Positions 15,249 through 24,292 of a DNA stretch of 64,000 bases are shown piece by piece. Location of the stretch: NCBI RefSeq assembly GCF_022843985.1, contig NZ_JALHMP010000016.1, positions 1 to 64,000 of the forward strand, read 5' to 3'. Within the stretch, counting starts at the first letter, position 1; every line of letters starts with the position of its first letter. A model generated the notes under the pieces. The model was not told where the DNA came from and searched no databases. It worked only from the letters and a program-made list of their open reading frames with translations. This DNA is from Phreatobacter sp. GTDB taxonomy: Bacteria; Pseudomonadota; Alphaproteobacteria; Rhizobiales; Phreatobacteraceae. The translations under genes were made by a program, and so were the position numbers.

Positions 15249-18200
15249 ATGCTCATCAAGCGAAAGTCCCAGGACGCCTCCCGCACCCGCCTCGCCGGCC
15301 TTGCCGGTGGCCTGACCTCCGGGGTGATGGATCGCCGCACCTTCCTCGCCCGCTCCGGTCTCACCGCCGCCGGCGCGATCGCCGTCGGCTCGCTGACCCT
15401 CGGCGCGGTCCGTCGCGCTGAGGCCGTCGCTGCGCCCCAGCCGGGTGTCGCGATCACGGTGAAGAAGAACATGTGCACCCATTGCTCGGTGGGCTGCACG
15501 GTGAAGGCCGAGGTGCAGAACGGCGTCTGGACCGGTCAGGAGCCGGCCTGGGAGAGCCCGATCAACCGCGGCACCCATTGCGCCAAGGGCGCCGCCTCGC
15601 GGGAGCTCGTGTTCGGTGAGCGCCGCGTCAAATATCCGATGAAGCTTGTCGGCGGCCAGTGGCAGCGCATCTCGTGGGACCAGGCGTTCAACGAGATCGG
15701 CGACAAGATGATGGAGATCCGCGGCAAGTCCGGCGCCGATTCCGTCTATATGCTCGGCTCGGCCAAGTTCACCAACGAGGCGGCCTATCTGTTCCGCAAG
15801 TTCGCCGCCTTCTGGGGCACGAACAACGTCGACCACCAGGCCCGCATCTGCCACTCCACCACGGTGGCCGGCGTCGCCAACACCTGGGGCTACGGCGCCC
15901 AGACGAACTCCTACAATGACATCCGCAATGCCAAAACCATGATCATCATGGGCGGCAACCCCGCGGAGGCGCATCCCGTCTCGCTGCAGCACGTGCTGGT
16001 CGGCAAGGAGATGAACCGCGCCAACATGATCGTGATCGATCCGCGGATGACCCGCACCGCCGCCCATGCGACGGAATATGTGCGTATCCGCTCCGGCACC
16101 GACATTCCGGTGATGTGGGGCATCATGTGGCACATCGTGAAGAACGGCTGGGAGGACAAGGAGTTCCTCGCCAAGCGCGTGTTCGGCATGAACGAGGTGC
16201 TGAAGGAAGTCGAGAAGTGGGACCCGAAGACTGTCGAGGACGTCTCCGGCGTTCCCGGCGCCCAGCTTGAGAAGGTCGCCAAGCTTTTCGCCACTGAAAA
16301 GCCCTCGACCCTGATCTGGTGCATGGGCGCGACCCAGCACACGGTCGGCACGGCCAATGTGCGCGCCTACTGCAATCTGCTGCTGCTCACCGGCAATGTC
16401 GGCGGAGCGGGCAATGGCGCCAACATCTTCCGCGGCCACACCAACGTCCAGGGCGCCACCGATCTGGGCCTCGATGTCGGCAACCTGCCGCTCTATTACG
16501 GCCTGGTAGAGGGTGCCTGGCGCCATTGGTCGCGCGTCTGGGATGTGCCCTACGACTACTTCGTGTCGCGCTTCGACGACGTGCCGGCCAAGGGTGGCCG
16601 CGCCGCCCGCACCGGCAAGCAGAACATGGAGGTCTCGGGCATCCCTTCGACTCGCTGGTTCGACGCCGCCCTTCTGCCCGGCGAGCAGGTGGACCAGAAG
16701 GACAACGTCAAGGCGATGTTCGTCATGGGGCACGGTGGCAACACCATCCCGCGCGTCCCGGGGGCCGTTGAGGGCCTCGGCAAGCTCGAGCTGCTGGTTG
16801 TGGTCGACCCGCATCCGACAAACTTCGTGTCGCTGCACAACCGGCGAGACGGCACCTATGTCCTGCCGGCCTGCACCAATTTCGAGTGTGACGGCTCGCG
16901 GACCGCGTCCAACCGCTCGGTCCAGTGGGGCGAGAAGGTGGTCGAGCCGATCTTCGAATCGGCGACCGATTACTGGATCATCTACAAGTTCGCCCAGAAG
17001 CTCGGTTTCGCCGCCGAGATGTTCAAGAACTACACGATGATTAAGGGCAAGTACGGCGACGAGCCCCAGGCCGAATCCATTCTCCGCGAGATCAACCGCG
17101 GTGGCTGGTCGACCGGCTATACCGGCCAGTCGCCGGAGCGCATCAAGGCGCACATGGCGAACCAGGACAAGTTCGACATCGTCACCCTGCGTGCGCCGAA
17201 GGAACTGGCTGACGTCGGCGGTGACTTCTACGGCCTGCCCTGGCCCTGCTGGGGCAAGCCCGAACTGCGCCACCCCGGCACGCATATCCTCTACAACACC
17301 AATGTCACCATCAAGGATGGCGGCGGAACCTTCCGCCCGCGCTTCGGTCTGGAGCGTAACGGCGAGACGCTTCTGGCGCAGAATTCCTGGAGCCTCGACT
17401 CAGCAATCCAGGACGGCTATCCGGAGTTCACCTATGCCATCTTCCAGCGGCTCGGCTGGGACGCGGTGCTGACTCCCGAGGAGAAGGCGCAGATCGAGCG
17501 TCAGGGTGGAGCCAATCCCGGCGCCGTTTCCTGGGCGACCGACCTCTCCGGCGGCATCCAGCGGGTCTGCCTCGAGAAGAACGTCTGCCCCTTCGGCAAC
17601 GGCAAGGCCCGCGCCATCGCCTGGAACCTACCCGATCCGGTGCCGATCCATCGCGAGCCGATCTACACGCCGCGCACCGACCTCGTTGCCAAATATCCGG
17701 CCCGCGCGGACGAGCGCACGCTGCGCATGCCCAACCTCCACACGACCTATCAGAAGGGCGCCGTGGACAAGGGGATCGCCCGGCAGTTCCCGATCATCCT
17801 CACCTCCGGCCGTCTGGTCGAATATGAAGGTGGCGGCGAAGAGACCCGGTCGAACAAGTGGCTCGCCGAGCTGCAGCAGGACATGTTCGTCGAGATCAAC
17901 CCCCGTGACGCGGCCCAGCGGAACATCGCCGATGGCGGTTGGGTCTGGGTCGCGGGTCCCGAGGGCGGTCGTGCCCGCGTCAAGGCGCTGGTCACCGAGC
18001 GTGTCGGGCCCGGCGTCGCCTGGATGCCCTACCACTTCGGTGGCTGGTACCAGGGCGTCGACCAGCGCCGCAATTATCCGCAGGGGACGGATCCGATCGT
18101 CCTCGGCGAGAGCGTCAACACCGTGACCACCTACGGCTATGACCCGGTGACGGGCATGCACGAAGGCAAGGCCACGCTCTGCCAGATCCAGGCAGCGTGA
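15249..18200 (+). CDS. fdhA: Formate dehydrogenase, catalytic alpha subunit (Cys-dependent, Tat-exported)
   Basis: 983 residues; oxidises formate to CO2 at a Mo/W bis-MGD centre. The Tat motif is DRRTFLARSG (RR 29-30). The Fe-S site is CTHCSVGC (76, 79, 83) plus Cys111. The active-site segment is QARICHS, with Cys201 and His202 in the position of selenocysteine-histidine in E. coli FdnG; the codon is TGC, so no selenium is needed. Molybdopterin-oxidoreductase domains follow, with a dinucleotide-binding domain at the end (ILTSGRLVEYEGGGEETRS, AWMPYHFGGWYQG). The size fits the unsplit FdnG-like subunit. It is followed after 17 bases by the beta subunit. Confidence 0.95.
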   Translation: MLIKRKSQDASRTRLAGLAGGLTSGVMDRRTFLARSGLTAAGAIAVGSLTLGAVRRAEAVAAPQPGVAITVKKNMCTHCSVGCTVKAEVQNGVWTGQEPAWESPINRGTHCAKGAASRELVFGERRVKYPMKLVGGQWQRISWDQAFNEIGDKMMEIRGKSGADSVYMLGSAKFTNEAAYLFRKFAAFWGTNNVDHQARICHSTTVAGVANTWGYGAQTNSYNDIRNAKTMIIMGGNPAEAHPVSLQHVLVGKEMNRANMIVIDPRMTRTAAHATEYVRIRSGTDIPVMWGIMWHIVKNGWEDKEFLAKRVFGMNEVLKEVEKWDPKTVEDVSGVPGAQLEKVAKLFATEKPSTLIWCMGATQHTVGTANVRAYCNLLLLTGNVGGAGNGANIFRGHTNVQGATDLGLDVGNLPLYYGLVEGAWRHWSRVWDVPYDYFVSRFDDVPAKGGRAARTGKQNMEVSGIPSTRWFDAALLPGEQVDQKDNVKAMFVMGHGGNTIPRVPGAVEGLGKLELLVVVDPHPTNFVSLHNRRDGTYVLPACTNFECDGSRTASNRSVQWGEKVVEPIFESATDYWIIYKFAQKLGFAAEMFKNYTMIKGKYGDEPQAESILREINRGGWSTGYTGQSPERIKAHMANQDKFDIVTLRAPKELADVGGDFYGLPWPCWGKPELRHPGTHILYNTNVTIKDGGGTFRPRFGLERNGETLLAQNSWSLDSAIQDGYPEFTYAIFQRLGWDAVLTPEEKAQIERQGGANPGAVSWATDLSGGIQRVCLEKNVCPFGNGKARAIAWNLPDPVPIHREPIYTPRTDLVAKYPARADERTLRMPNLHTTYQKGAVDKGIARQFPIILTSGRLVEYEGGGEETRSNKWLAELQQDMFVEINPRDAAQRNIADGGWVWVAGPEGGRARVKALVTERVGPGVAWMPYHFGGWYQGVDQRRNYPQGTDPIVLGESVNTVTTYGYDPVTGMHEGKATLCQIQAA

Positions 18201-18217
18201 GAGGGAGGACCTGATCC

Positions 18218-18814
18218 ATGGCCCGTATGAAATTCCTCTGCGACGCTGATCGCTGCATCGAGTGCAACGCTTGCGTCACCGCCTGCAAGAACGAGCACGA
18301 CGTGCCCTGGGGCATCAACCGTCGTCGCGTCGTCACGCTCAATGACGGCAAGCCCGGCGAGCGCTCCATCTCCATGGCCTGCATGCACTGCACCGACGCG
18401 CCCTGCGCGGCGGTCTGCCCGGTGAACTGCTTCTACACCACCGCGGACGCCGTGGTGCTCCACTCCAAGGAGCTCTGCATCGGCTGCGGCTACTGCTTCT
18501 ACGCCTGCCCCTTTGGCGCGCCGCAATATCCCCGCGTCAGCAACTTCGGCACGCGCGGCAAGATGGACAAGTGCACCTACTGCGCCGGTGGTCCGCTGGC
18601 TGACGGCTCGGCGGCTGAATATGCCTCCTACGGGGCCAACCGCCTCGCCGAGGGCAAGCTGCCGCTCTGCGCCGAGATGTGCTCGACCAAGGCCCTCCTG
18701 GCGGGTGACAGCGACATGATCGCGACCATCTACAAGGAGCGTGTGCTGAAGCGTGGCTACGGCTCAGGCGCCTGGGGCTGGCAGACGGCCTACAAGGAAA
18801 CGATCGCCATCTGA
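18218..18814 (+). CDS. fdhB: Formate dehydrogenase, Fe-S beta subunit
   Basis: 198 residues carrying four Cys groups for 4Fe-4S clusters: CIECNACVTACKNEH, CMHCTDAPCAAVCP, CIGCGYCFYACP and CTYC with a distal CAEMC. It conducts electrons from the alpha subunit to the membrane cytochrome. It has no own signal, as usual for subunits exported as a Tat complex with alpha. Compared with E. coli FdnH (about 290 residues) it lacks the C-terminal membrane helix, so anchoring must come from the gamma subunit alone. RBS GGGAGGA precedes ATG 18218. Confidence 0.95.
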   Translation: MARMKFLCDADRCIECNACVTACKNEHDVPWGINRRRVVTLNDGKPGERSISMACMHCTDAPCAAVCPVNCFYTTADAVVLHSKELCIGCGYCFYACPFGAPQYPRVSNFGTRGKMDKCTYCAGGPLADGSAAEYASYGANRLAEGKLPLCAEMCSTKALLAGDSDMIATIYKERVLKRGYGSGAWGWQTAYKETIAI

Positions 18815-18904
18815 CCCGCTGCGGCGGCGGGTTCGCCCGCCGCCCTCATCGCCGTCAATTCCGGATGACCGCAGGCGCGGTCCATTCGCAGGGAGGACCA
18901 TCCG

Positions 18905-19924
18905 ATGCGCTTCTCGCTTCGGTCTCTCGTTGCCACCTTTGCGGTTGCAATGGCCCTATTCGCCGCTGTGCCGGCCTTTGCCCAGCAGCCAAGCTCGGTC
19001 AATCCGACCGCGTCCGCCGTGCAGGAGCGCCAGCTTCTCGATGCACTGCGCGCGGGGACGCCGGGCCAGGGCACGACACTGTCGGGCCGCATCACCATCC
19101 CCGACGCCAGCGCCGGCAATCTCATCCAGCCGCAGGGCCAGGCCTGGCGGGTCTTCCACCAGGGCGCCATGCACTGGATAGGTGCCATCGCCATTCTCGG
19201 CATGCTGGTCCTTCTAGTCGTGTTCTACATGACGCGCGGCCGCATCATGATCGAAGCTGGCCGGTCCGGCGCCACGATCCTGCGTTTCTCCACCTTCGAG
19301 CGCTTCATCCACTGGCTGACCGCTGGCTGCTTCATCATCCTGGCGCTGTCGGGACTGAACGTAACCTTCGGCAAGTTCGTCCTGGCGCCGCTCTTCGGCG
19401 AGGACGCCTTCGCCGCCATGTCGCAATGGGCCAAATATGCCCATAACTTCCTCGCATGGCCGTTCATGCTGGGTCTGGTGTTCATGTTCGTCACCTGGGT
19501 TGTCCACAACCTCCCGGACAGCACGGACGTCAACTGGATCAAGAAGGGCGGCGGTCTGGTCGGCAGCGAGCATCCGCCGGCGAAGAAGTTCAACGCCGGC
19601 CAGAAGGTCATCTTCTGGTCCGTGATCATCGGCGGTGGCCTTCTGTCGCTCTCGGGTGTCTATCTCCTGTTCCCTGAATGGGCGGGCGGGGTTCTCGCCC
19701 TGCAGTTCTGGAACATCATCCACGGGATCGTTGCCGTTCTGCTGATCGCTGCCATGATCGCTCACATCTATATCGGCTCGATCGGCATGGAGGGCGCGGC
19801 GGATGCCATGACCTCCGGCGAGGTCGATCTCAACTGGGCCAAGGAGCATCATTCGCTCTGGGTCGAGGAGAAGATGGGCAAAGGGTCAATTCATCCTCAC
19901 GCCGCAGCCCAGCCCGCCGAGTAA
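18905..19924 (+). CDS. fdhC: Formate dehydrogenase, cytochrome b gamma subunit
   Basis: 339 residues; a membrane cytochrome b556-type subunit that passes electrons from formate to quinone. It has a cleavable signal (about 1-26, ending AFAQ), then a soluble segment of about 50 residues (27-78) not found in E. coli FdnI. Hydrophobic segments follow at MHWIGAIAILGMLVLLVVF, FIHWLTAGCFIILALSG, NFLAWPFMLGLVFMFVTWVV, VIFWSVIIGGGLLSLSGVY and IIHGIVAVLLIAAMIAHIYI. Histidines in these segments (FIHWL, HNFLAW, IIHGI, AHIYIG) are the candidate heme ligands. A terminator follows the gene. Confidence 0.93.
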   Translation: MRFSLRSLVATFAVAMALFAAVPAFAQQPSSVNPTASAVQERQLLDALRAGTPGQGTTLSGRITIPDASAGNLIQPQGQAWRVFHQGAMHWIGAIAILGMLVLLVVFYMTRGRIMIEAGRSGATILRFSTFERFIHWLTAGCFIILALSGLNVTFGKFVLAPLFGEDAFAAMSQWAKYAHNFLAWPFMLGLVFMFVTWVVHNLPDSTDVNWIKKGGGLVGSEHPPAKKFNAGQKVIFWSVIIGGGLLSLSGVYLLFPEWAGGVLALQFWNIIHGIVAVLLIAAMIAHIYIGSIGMEGAADAMTSGEVDLNWAKEHHSLWVEEKMGKGSIHPHAAAQPAE

Positions 19925-19950
19925 ACCTATCCGTCAGGTGATGCGATGCG

Positions 19951-19977
19951 CGCCCGGCCGAAAGGTCGGGCGTCTTT
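19951..19977 (+). terminator. Rho-independent-type terminator after the FDH operon
   Basis: GCCCGGCC-GAAA-GGTCGGGC stem-loop (19952-19971, one G-T pair, stable GAAA loop) followed by GTCTTT. It lies 27 bases after the gamma-subunit stop and before mobB. Confidence 0.7.
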
Positions 19978-20064
19978 GCGTCAGGGGCTGGCGCCAGCGC
20001 GGCCGACACCCTAGTTTCCCGCGGTCGCCGGGACCTTGCCCGGGCGCGGGCCGCGGGAGCGTTC

Positions 20065-20640
20065 ATGAAGGTCGTCGGACTTGCCGGGTGGAGTGGGGCG
20101 GGCAAGACCACGCTGCTCGCCCGCGTCATTCCTGTCCTGACCGGCCAGGGAGTCACTGTTTCGACAGTCAAGCACGCCCATCATGCGTTCGACATCGATC
20201 AGCCCGGCAAGGATTCCCACGCCCATCGCACGGCAGGCGCCACCGAGGTTCTGGTCGCCTCCGGCCGACGCTGGGCCCTGATGCACGAACTGCGCACAGC
20301 CGAGGAGCCGCGCCTGGCCGAACTCCTCACGCGGCTCTCCCCCGTTGACCTCGTCATCGTCGAGGGCTTCAAGCGCGAGGCCCATCCCAAGATCGAGATC
20401 CATCGCGCCGCCAACGGCAAACCCTGGCTCTTTCCCGACATCTCCCATGTCCATGGGCTGATCTGCGATGCCGATCCACCGCAGTGGAGCGGTCCCCGGG
20501 TCAGCCTGGACGCCGCCGAAGCGGCTGCCGGCCTGCTGCTGGATGCCGCCGAGCCGCTCGCTGACGTCATCGCGCGCCTGATGGCCACCCCGCCGCTGGA
20601 ACTGGCGCGCCAGCCGCGCAAGGCATCACGGACGGGATAG
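20065..20640 (+). CDS. mobB: Molybdopterin-guanine dinucleotide biosynthesis adaptor MobB
   Basis: 191 residues. P-loop GWSGAGKT (8-15) and the conserved STVKHAHHAFDID and VIVEGFKREAHPKIE stretches identify MobB, a GTP-binding helper that assists MobA in attaching GMP to molybdopterin. It starts at ATG 20065 and is followed after 2 bases by moeA. The last 15 or so residues are basic and variable. The location beside an MGD-dependent enzyme fits the function. Confidence 0.95.
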   Translation: MKVVGLAGWSGAGKTTLLARVIPVLTGQGVTVSTVKHAHHAFDIDQPGKDSHAHRTAGATEVLVASGRRWALMHELRTAEEPRLAELLTRLSPVDLVIVEGFKREAHPKIEIHRAANGKPWLFPDISHVHGLICDADPPQWSGPRVSLDAAEAAAGLLLDAAEPLADVIARLMATPPLELARQPRKASRTG

Positions 20641-20642
20641 CC

Positions 20643-21911
20643 ATGGCCCAGCTTTCCTCCGACCAGTTCGCCTTCGGCGGCCAGCTTCTGTCCGTCGAGG
20701 CGGCGCTGTCCCGTGTCGGAGCGGGCCTCGCTCCTGTCGCCGAGACAGAAGAGGTCCCCCTGCTTGAGGCCGACGGCCGCATCCTCGCCCGCGACATCGT
20801 TGCGCCCGTCAGCCTGCCCCCCTTCTTCAACTCCGCGGTCGACGGCTATGCCGTCCGCTTCGCCGACCTGACACCCGGGGCCGAGACGCGCCTCGCCGTC
20901 GGCTCGCGCGTTGCCGCCGGGGCCGTTGCCGCCGCCTCCCGGTCGGCGGAGGCGGTGCGCATCTTCACCGGTGCGCCGATGCCGGAGGGCTGCGACACCG
21001 TCTTCATGCAGGAGGATGTCCGGGTTGAAGGCGACGCCGTCGTTCTCCCGCCGGGCCTTGCCGCCGGAGCCAATTGCCGCCCGGCGGGTGAGGACCTGCC
21101 GGCAGGGGGTCTGGCCCTGGCCGCCGGCCGGCTGATGGCACCGGAAACCATCGCGCTGGCGGCCGCCCTTGGCCTGACCCAGATCACGGTCCGCCGCCGG
21201 GTCCGCGTCGCGGTCTTCTCGACGGGCAACGAGATCGTCTCGCCGGGCACGCCGCTTGGACCCGCCCAGCTCTATGATTCCAACCGGTTCATGCTTCAGG
21301 CCCTGCTCCGCCGCCTCGGCGTCGCCGTGACTGATCTCGGCATCCTCGGCGACGACCGGACGGTGATCGCCGCCGCGCTGCGCGCGGCTGCCGCGGACCA
21401 TGACCTCATCCTGACCTCCGGAGGGGTCTCCACCGGCGAGGAGGATCACGTCAAGACGGCAGTGGAGGCCGTCGGCAGCCTCACATTCTGGCGCCTCGCC
21501 ATCAAGCCCGGTCGCCCTGTCGCCATGGGCGTGATCCCCTCGGAGAGGCCCGGCCAGGCCGCCGCCTTCATCGGCCTCCCAGGCAATCCCGTCGCCGTCT
21601 TCGTTACCTTCGCCCATGTGGTCCGGCCGTTCCTGGCCGTTCTGGCAGGCGGCACGCCCGCTGCGCCCATGGCGCTGCCGGTGCGCGCTGCCTTCCCCTA
21701 CAGGAAGAAGGCCGGCCGGCGGGAATATGTCCGTGTCGCCCTGCGTCGCGGCGGCGATGGGATGATGGAAGCGGTGAAACATCCCCGCGACGGCGCCGGG
21801 GTCATCACCTCGCTGACCGAGACCGACGGCCTGATCGAACTGCCCGAACCGGTGGAGCGCGTCGCCGCCGGCGATACCGTTGCCTTCCTTGCCTATGGCC
21901 TGCTGCGCTGA
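20643..21911 (+). CDS. moeA: Molybdopterin molybdotransferase MoeA
   Basis: 422 residues; inserts molybdate (or tungstate) into adenylylated molybdopterin. The typical layout is visible: N-terminal VDGYAV with PFFNSAVDGYAVR, then FTGAPMPEGCDTVFMQED. The catalytic molybdopterin-binding domain has FSTGNEIVSPG, YDSN and SGGVSTGEEDH, followed by GLPGNPVAVFVTF and a C-terminal beta-barrel domain. All expected motifs are present, so this is the functional copy among three MoeA-family genes here. It converges with mobA with only 3 bases between the stops. Confidence 0.95.
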   Translation: MAQLSSDQFAFGGQLLSVEAALSRVGAGLAPVAETEEVPLLEADGRILARDIVAPVSLPPFFNSAVDGYAVRFADLTPGAETRLAVGSRVAAGAVAAASRSAEAVRIFTGAPMPEGCDTVFMQEDVRVEGDAVVLPPGLAAGANCRPAGEDLPAGGLALAAGRLMAPETIALAAALGLTQITVRRRVRVAVFSTGNEIVSPGTPLGPAQLYDSNRFMLQALLRRLGVAVTDLGILGDDRTVIAAALRAAAADHDLILTSGGVSTGEEDHVKTAVEAVGSLTFWRLAIKPGRPVAMGVIPSERPGQAAAFIGLPGNPVAVFVTFAHVVRPFLAVLAGGTPAAPMALPVRAAFPYRKKAGRREYVRVALRRGGDGMMEAVKHPRDGAGVITSLTETDGLIELPEPVERVAAGDTVAFLAYGLLR

Positions 21912-21914
21912 ACC

Positions 21915-22541
21915 CTAGGCCTCGGGAAAGCGGGCGAGGATCGCCTCGGCCTCAGCCAGATCCTCCGGGCTGTTGGCGTTGAAGAAGGGGTCATAGGGCA
22001 AGGTCGGCCAGGCGGCCTCGGCGATGCCGTGGCGCGCCGTCCAGTGGTCGATCTTGCGCATGTCCTCGACCACCAGGGCGTGGCGGAGGTCGGCGGCCAG
22101 CGATACCGGCCAGAGCCCGACCACCGGGTGGACCTGGTCGCCGGAGCGGGCGCAGGCGAGCGCCGCTCCCGCCGCCGCGCGCGCCGCATGCAATTGCGGC
22201 ACGAGATCGGCCGGCAGGAATGGCGAATCCGTCGGGATCGACACGAGCCAGTCCATCCCGGGCCGCTGCGCGGCCATCCATTCGAGGGCTGCCAGAATGC
22301 CGGCGAGTGGTCCCGCGAACCCTTCCACCGTGTCCGCCACGACCGGCAGGCCGAGACCGGCGAAGCGCGCCGGGTCGCCATTGGCGTTGACGATGAGACC
22401 GTCGCATTGCGGGCCGATGCGGGCCACGGCGCGATCGAGGAGGGTCACACCCCCGACGCTGCGCAGCGGCTTGTCGCCGCCGCCCATGCGGCGGGCGAGG
22501 CCGCCGGCCAGAAGCACGCCGAGGGTTTCGGGATGGTTCAC
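21915..22541 (-). CDS. mobA: Molybdenum cofactor guanylyltransferase MobA
   Basis: 208 residues from GTG 22541; transfers GMP from GTP to molybdopterin to give MGD. The nucleotidyl-transferase signature [17 protein letters not shown] (about 9-25) is intact. [15 protein letters not shown] carries the metal-binding Asp, and [14 protein letters not shown] is the usual C-terminus. It starts 3 bases after the fdhD stop, so the two are co-transcribed. An ATG does not exist at the right place, so GTG is the most likely start. Confidence 0.93.
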   Translation of the reverse strand: MNHPETLGVLLAGGLARRMGGGDKPLRSVGGVTLLDRAVARIGPQCDGLIVNANGDPARFAGLGLPVVADTVEGFAGPLAGILAALEWMAAQRPGMDWLVSIPTDSPFLPADLVPQLHAARAAAGAALACARSGDQVHPVVGLWPVSLAADLRHALVVEDMRKIDHWTARHGIAEAAWPTLPYDPFFNANSPEDLAEAEAILARFPEA

Positions 22542-22544
22542 GCC

Positions 22545-23417
22545 TCAGTCCTCCGCGCCCTTGCGCCGGTGACGGGCGCTCTCGTCCGCGACATAGGCGA
22601 GGTCCTGATCGAAGACGATTCGATCCTCGCCGGCCAGCGCCACGAACCGCTTGCCCTTGGCGCGGCCGATCAGGGTGAGCCCGCACTGGCGCGCCAGTTC
22701 CACACCCCAGGCGGTGAAGCCGGAGCGCGAGACGAGAACCGGAATGCCCATCCGTACCGTCTTGATGACCATCTCCGAGGTCAACCGCCCCGTCGTGTAG
22801 AAAATCTTGTCGGCGCCGCTCTCGCCGTGGCGGAACATCCAGCCGGCGATCTTGTCCACCGCATTGTGACGGCCGACATCCTCCATATAGACCAGCGGCT
22901 GGTCTTCGCGGCACAGCACGCAGCCATGGATGGCGCCGGCCTCGAGATAGAGCGAGGGCATGGTGTTGATGGCGTGGGTCAGTCGGTAGAGCCACGACGT
23001 GCGGAACGCGGAGCGGGGCAGGGAGATTTCCGACAGGGCCTCCATCAGGTCGCCGAAGGCCGTGCCCTGGGCGCAGCCCGAGGTCTGGGTCCGCTTCTTC
23101 AGCTTGGCCTCGAAATTGGTGTGCTCTTCCGTGCGCACCACCACCACCTCGAGATCCTCGTCATAATCGACGCCGGTGACCACGTCGGTGGGCTTCAGCA
23201 TGTTCTGGTTGAGCAGATAGCCGATGGCGAGATAGTCGGGATAATCGCCGATCGTCATCATGGTGACGATCTCCTGGGCGTTCAGATAGAGCGTCAGCGG
23301 CCGCTCCACCGTCACCGCGGTCTCGATCCGCTCACCCCTCTCATTGATGCCGGTGACCCTCTCGGTGAGGCGCGGGTCGGCGGGGTTGGGTACGATGAGC
23401 GGGGCGGATTGGGACAT
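22545..23417 (-). CDS. fdhD: Formate dehydrogenase accessory sulfurtransferase FdhD
   Basis: 290 residues from ATG 23417. FdhD moves sulfur from IscS to the bis-MGD cofactor of FDH, which is essential for activity. Family motifs are present: LMTIG-like MMTIGDYPDYLAIGYLL, the loop TSGCAQGTAFG, and MEDVGRHNAVDKI with TTGRLTSEMVIKT. The E. coli CxxC loop (Cys121, Cys124) is reduced here to Cys115-A-Q-Gly118, so only the first cysteine is kept. An additional HGCVLC (Cys166, Cys169) lies before the DVGRHNA motif. It forms an operon with mobA and lies 70 bases downstream of the binding-protein gene. Confidence 0.93.
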   Translation of the reverse strand: MSQSAPLIVPNPADPRLTERVTGINERGERIETAVTVERPLTLYLNAQEIVTMMTIGDYPDYLAIGYLLNQNMLKPTDVVTGVDYDEDLEVVVVRTEEHTNFEAKLKKRTQTSGCAQGTAFGDLMEALSEISLPRSAFRTSWLYRLTHAINTMPSLYLEAGAIHGCVLCREDQPLVYMEDVGRHNAVDKIAGWMFRHGESGADKIFYTTGRLTSEMVIKTVRMGIPVLVSRSGFTAWGVELARQCGLTLIGRAKGKRFVALAGEDRIVFDQDLAYVADESARHRRKGAED

Positions 23418-23487
23418 GGCACCGGGGTCACAATGGAACCCGCGTCCATAGCACGGCGCCGCGGCGCCGTGCCATCGGCCCGGAGCC

Positions 23488-24291
23488 TCACTCCTTCGGC
23501 AGGCCCGGGGCGACGAAGCCGTGCCTTGCGAGAATTTGTTGGCCGGGCGGGGACAGGACGAACAGGGCCAGCCGGTAAGCGGCGGGCGAGGCGCTGGCGA
23601 TGACGGTGATGCCATAATCGGCGCCGACCGCCAGGGTCTCGGGCAGATGCACCATCCGGATGCCGGGTTGCTCGCGCCCGATCGGACCCGCATTGGTGCA
23701 ATAGGCCAGGAAGAGGTCGGCCTTGCCCTCGGCCAGGACATGGCCGTAGGCATTGCGACCGGCCGGGACCGGCGCGCTGGTCGGTCCTCCCGTCAGTTGC
23801 AGGGCCTTGGCCTCCAATGCCGCCCGCGCCCCCGCCCGCACCGCCTCGGCCCGGGCGAAGACCTGGTAGGCATAGTCGCCAGCCGGATCGGCCCGCGGCG
23901 TCGAGGTGCCGAGCTTGATCGCCGGGTCGAGCATGCGGTCGAGCAGGGTGGCCGGTGACACCTCGATCCCCGGCCGCACGAAGGCGCAGAGCGCATTGCG
24001 CGCGAAGAGGACCACCGGCCCCGCCTTGCCTGCGCTCGCCAAGGCCTGGGGATGGGTCATGTTGGCGGAGGCGAAGACCTCCGCGCGCTCGCCGCCGGCG
24101 ATGGCCTCGCGGATCAGCCCCGAAGGGCGATAGACCTGCGTCACCTTCGGCCCGCCCGCCGCCACGAAGGCCGACGAGACCTCCGTCAGGGCGCCACGCA
24201 GGCTCCCCGCCGCGTGCAGGAGGACTGTCTCCTGGGCCAGGGCCGAACCTGTGCTCAATGCCAGGACAGCCGCAATGATCAGCGTCCGCAT
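23488..24291 (-). CDS. ModA-like molybdate/oxyanion ABC substrate-binding protein
   Basis: 267 residues from ATG 24291 with a signal peptide (MRTLIIAAVLALSTGSALA). The mature protein begins LLHAAGSLRGALTEVSSAF, the ModA-type AAGSL motif for oxyanion binding, with later LGTSTPRADPAGDYAYQVF and FLAYCTNAG. It lies one base after the tupA stop, inside an operon whose permease and ATPase are the tungstate type. The transporter may therefore use two receptors. Molybdate is the most likely ligand, but specificity cannot be read from sequence. Confidence 0.85.
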   Translation of the reverse strand: MRTLIIAAVLALSTGSALAQETVLLHAAGSLRGALTEVSSAFVAAGGPKVTQVYRPSGLIREAIAGGERAEVFASANMTHPQALASAGKAGPVVLFARNALCAFVRPGIEVSPATLLDRMLDPAIKLGTSTPRADPAGDYAYQVFARAEAVRAGARAALEAKALQLTGGPTSAPVPAGRNAYGHVLAEGKADLFLAYCTNAGPIGREQPGIRMVHLPETLAVGADYGITVIASASPAAYRLALFVLSPPGQQILARHGFVAPGLPKE

Positions 24292-24292
24292 C

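Noticed and set aside
15849-15854. Possible selenocysteine in formate dehydrogenase
   Set aside because: The active-site codon is TGC (Cys201 in QARICHS), not TGA, and no selenocysteine-insertion element is needed.
15090-17285. 731-codon minus-strand frame opposite the FDH alpha subunit
   Set aside because: Antisense shadow of a certain molybdoenzyme gene.
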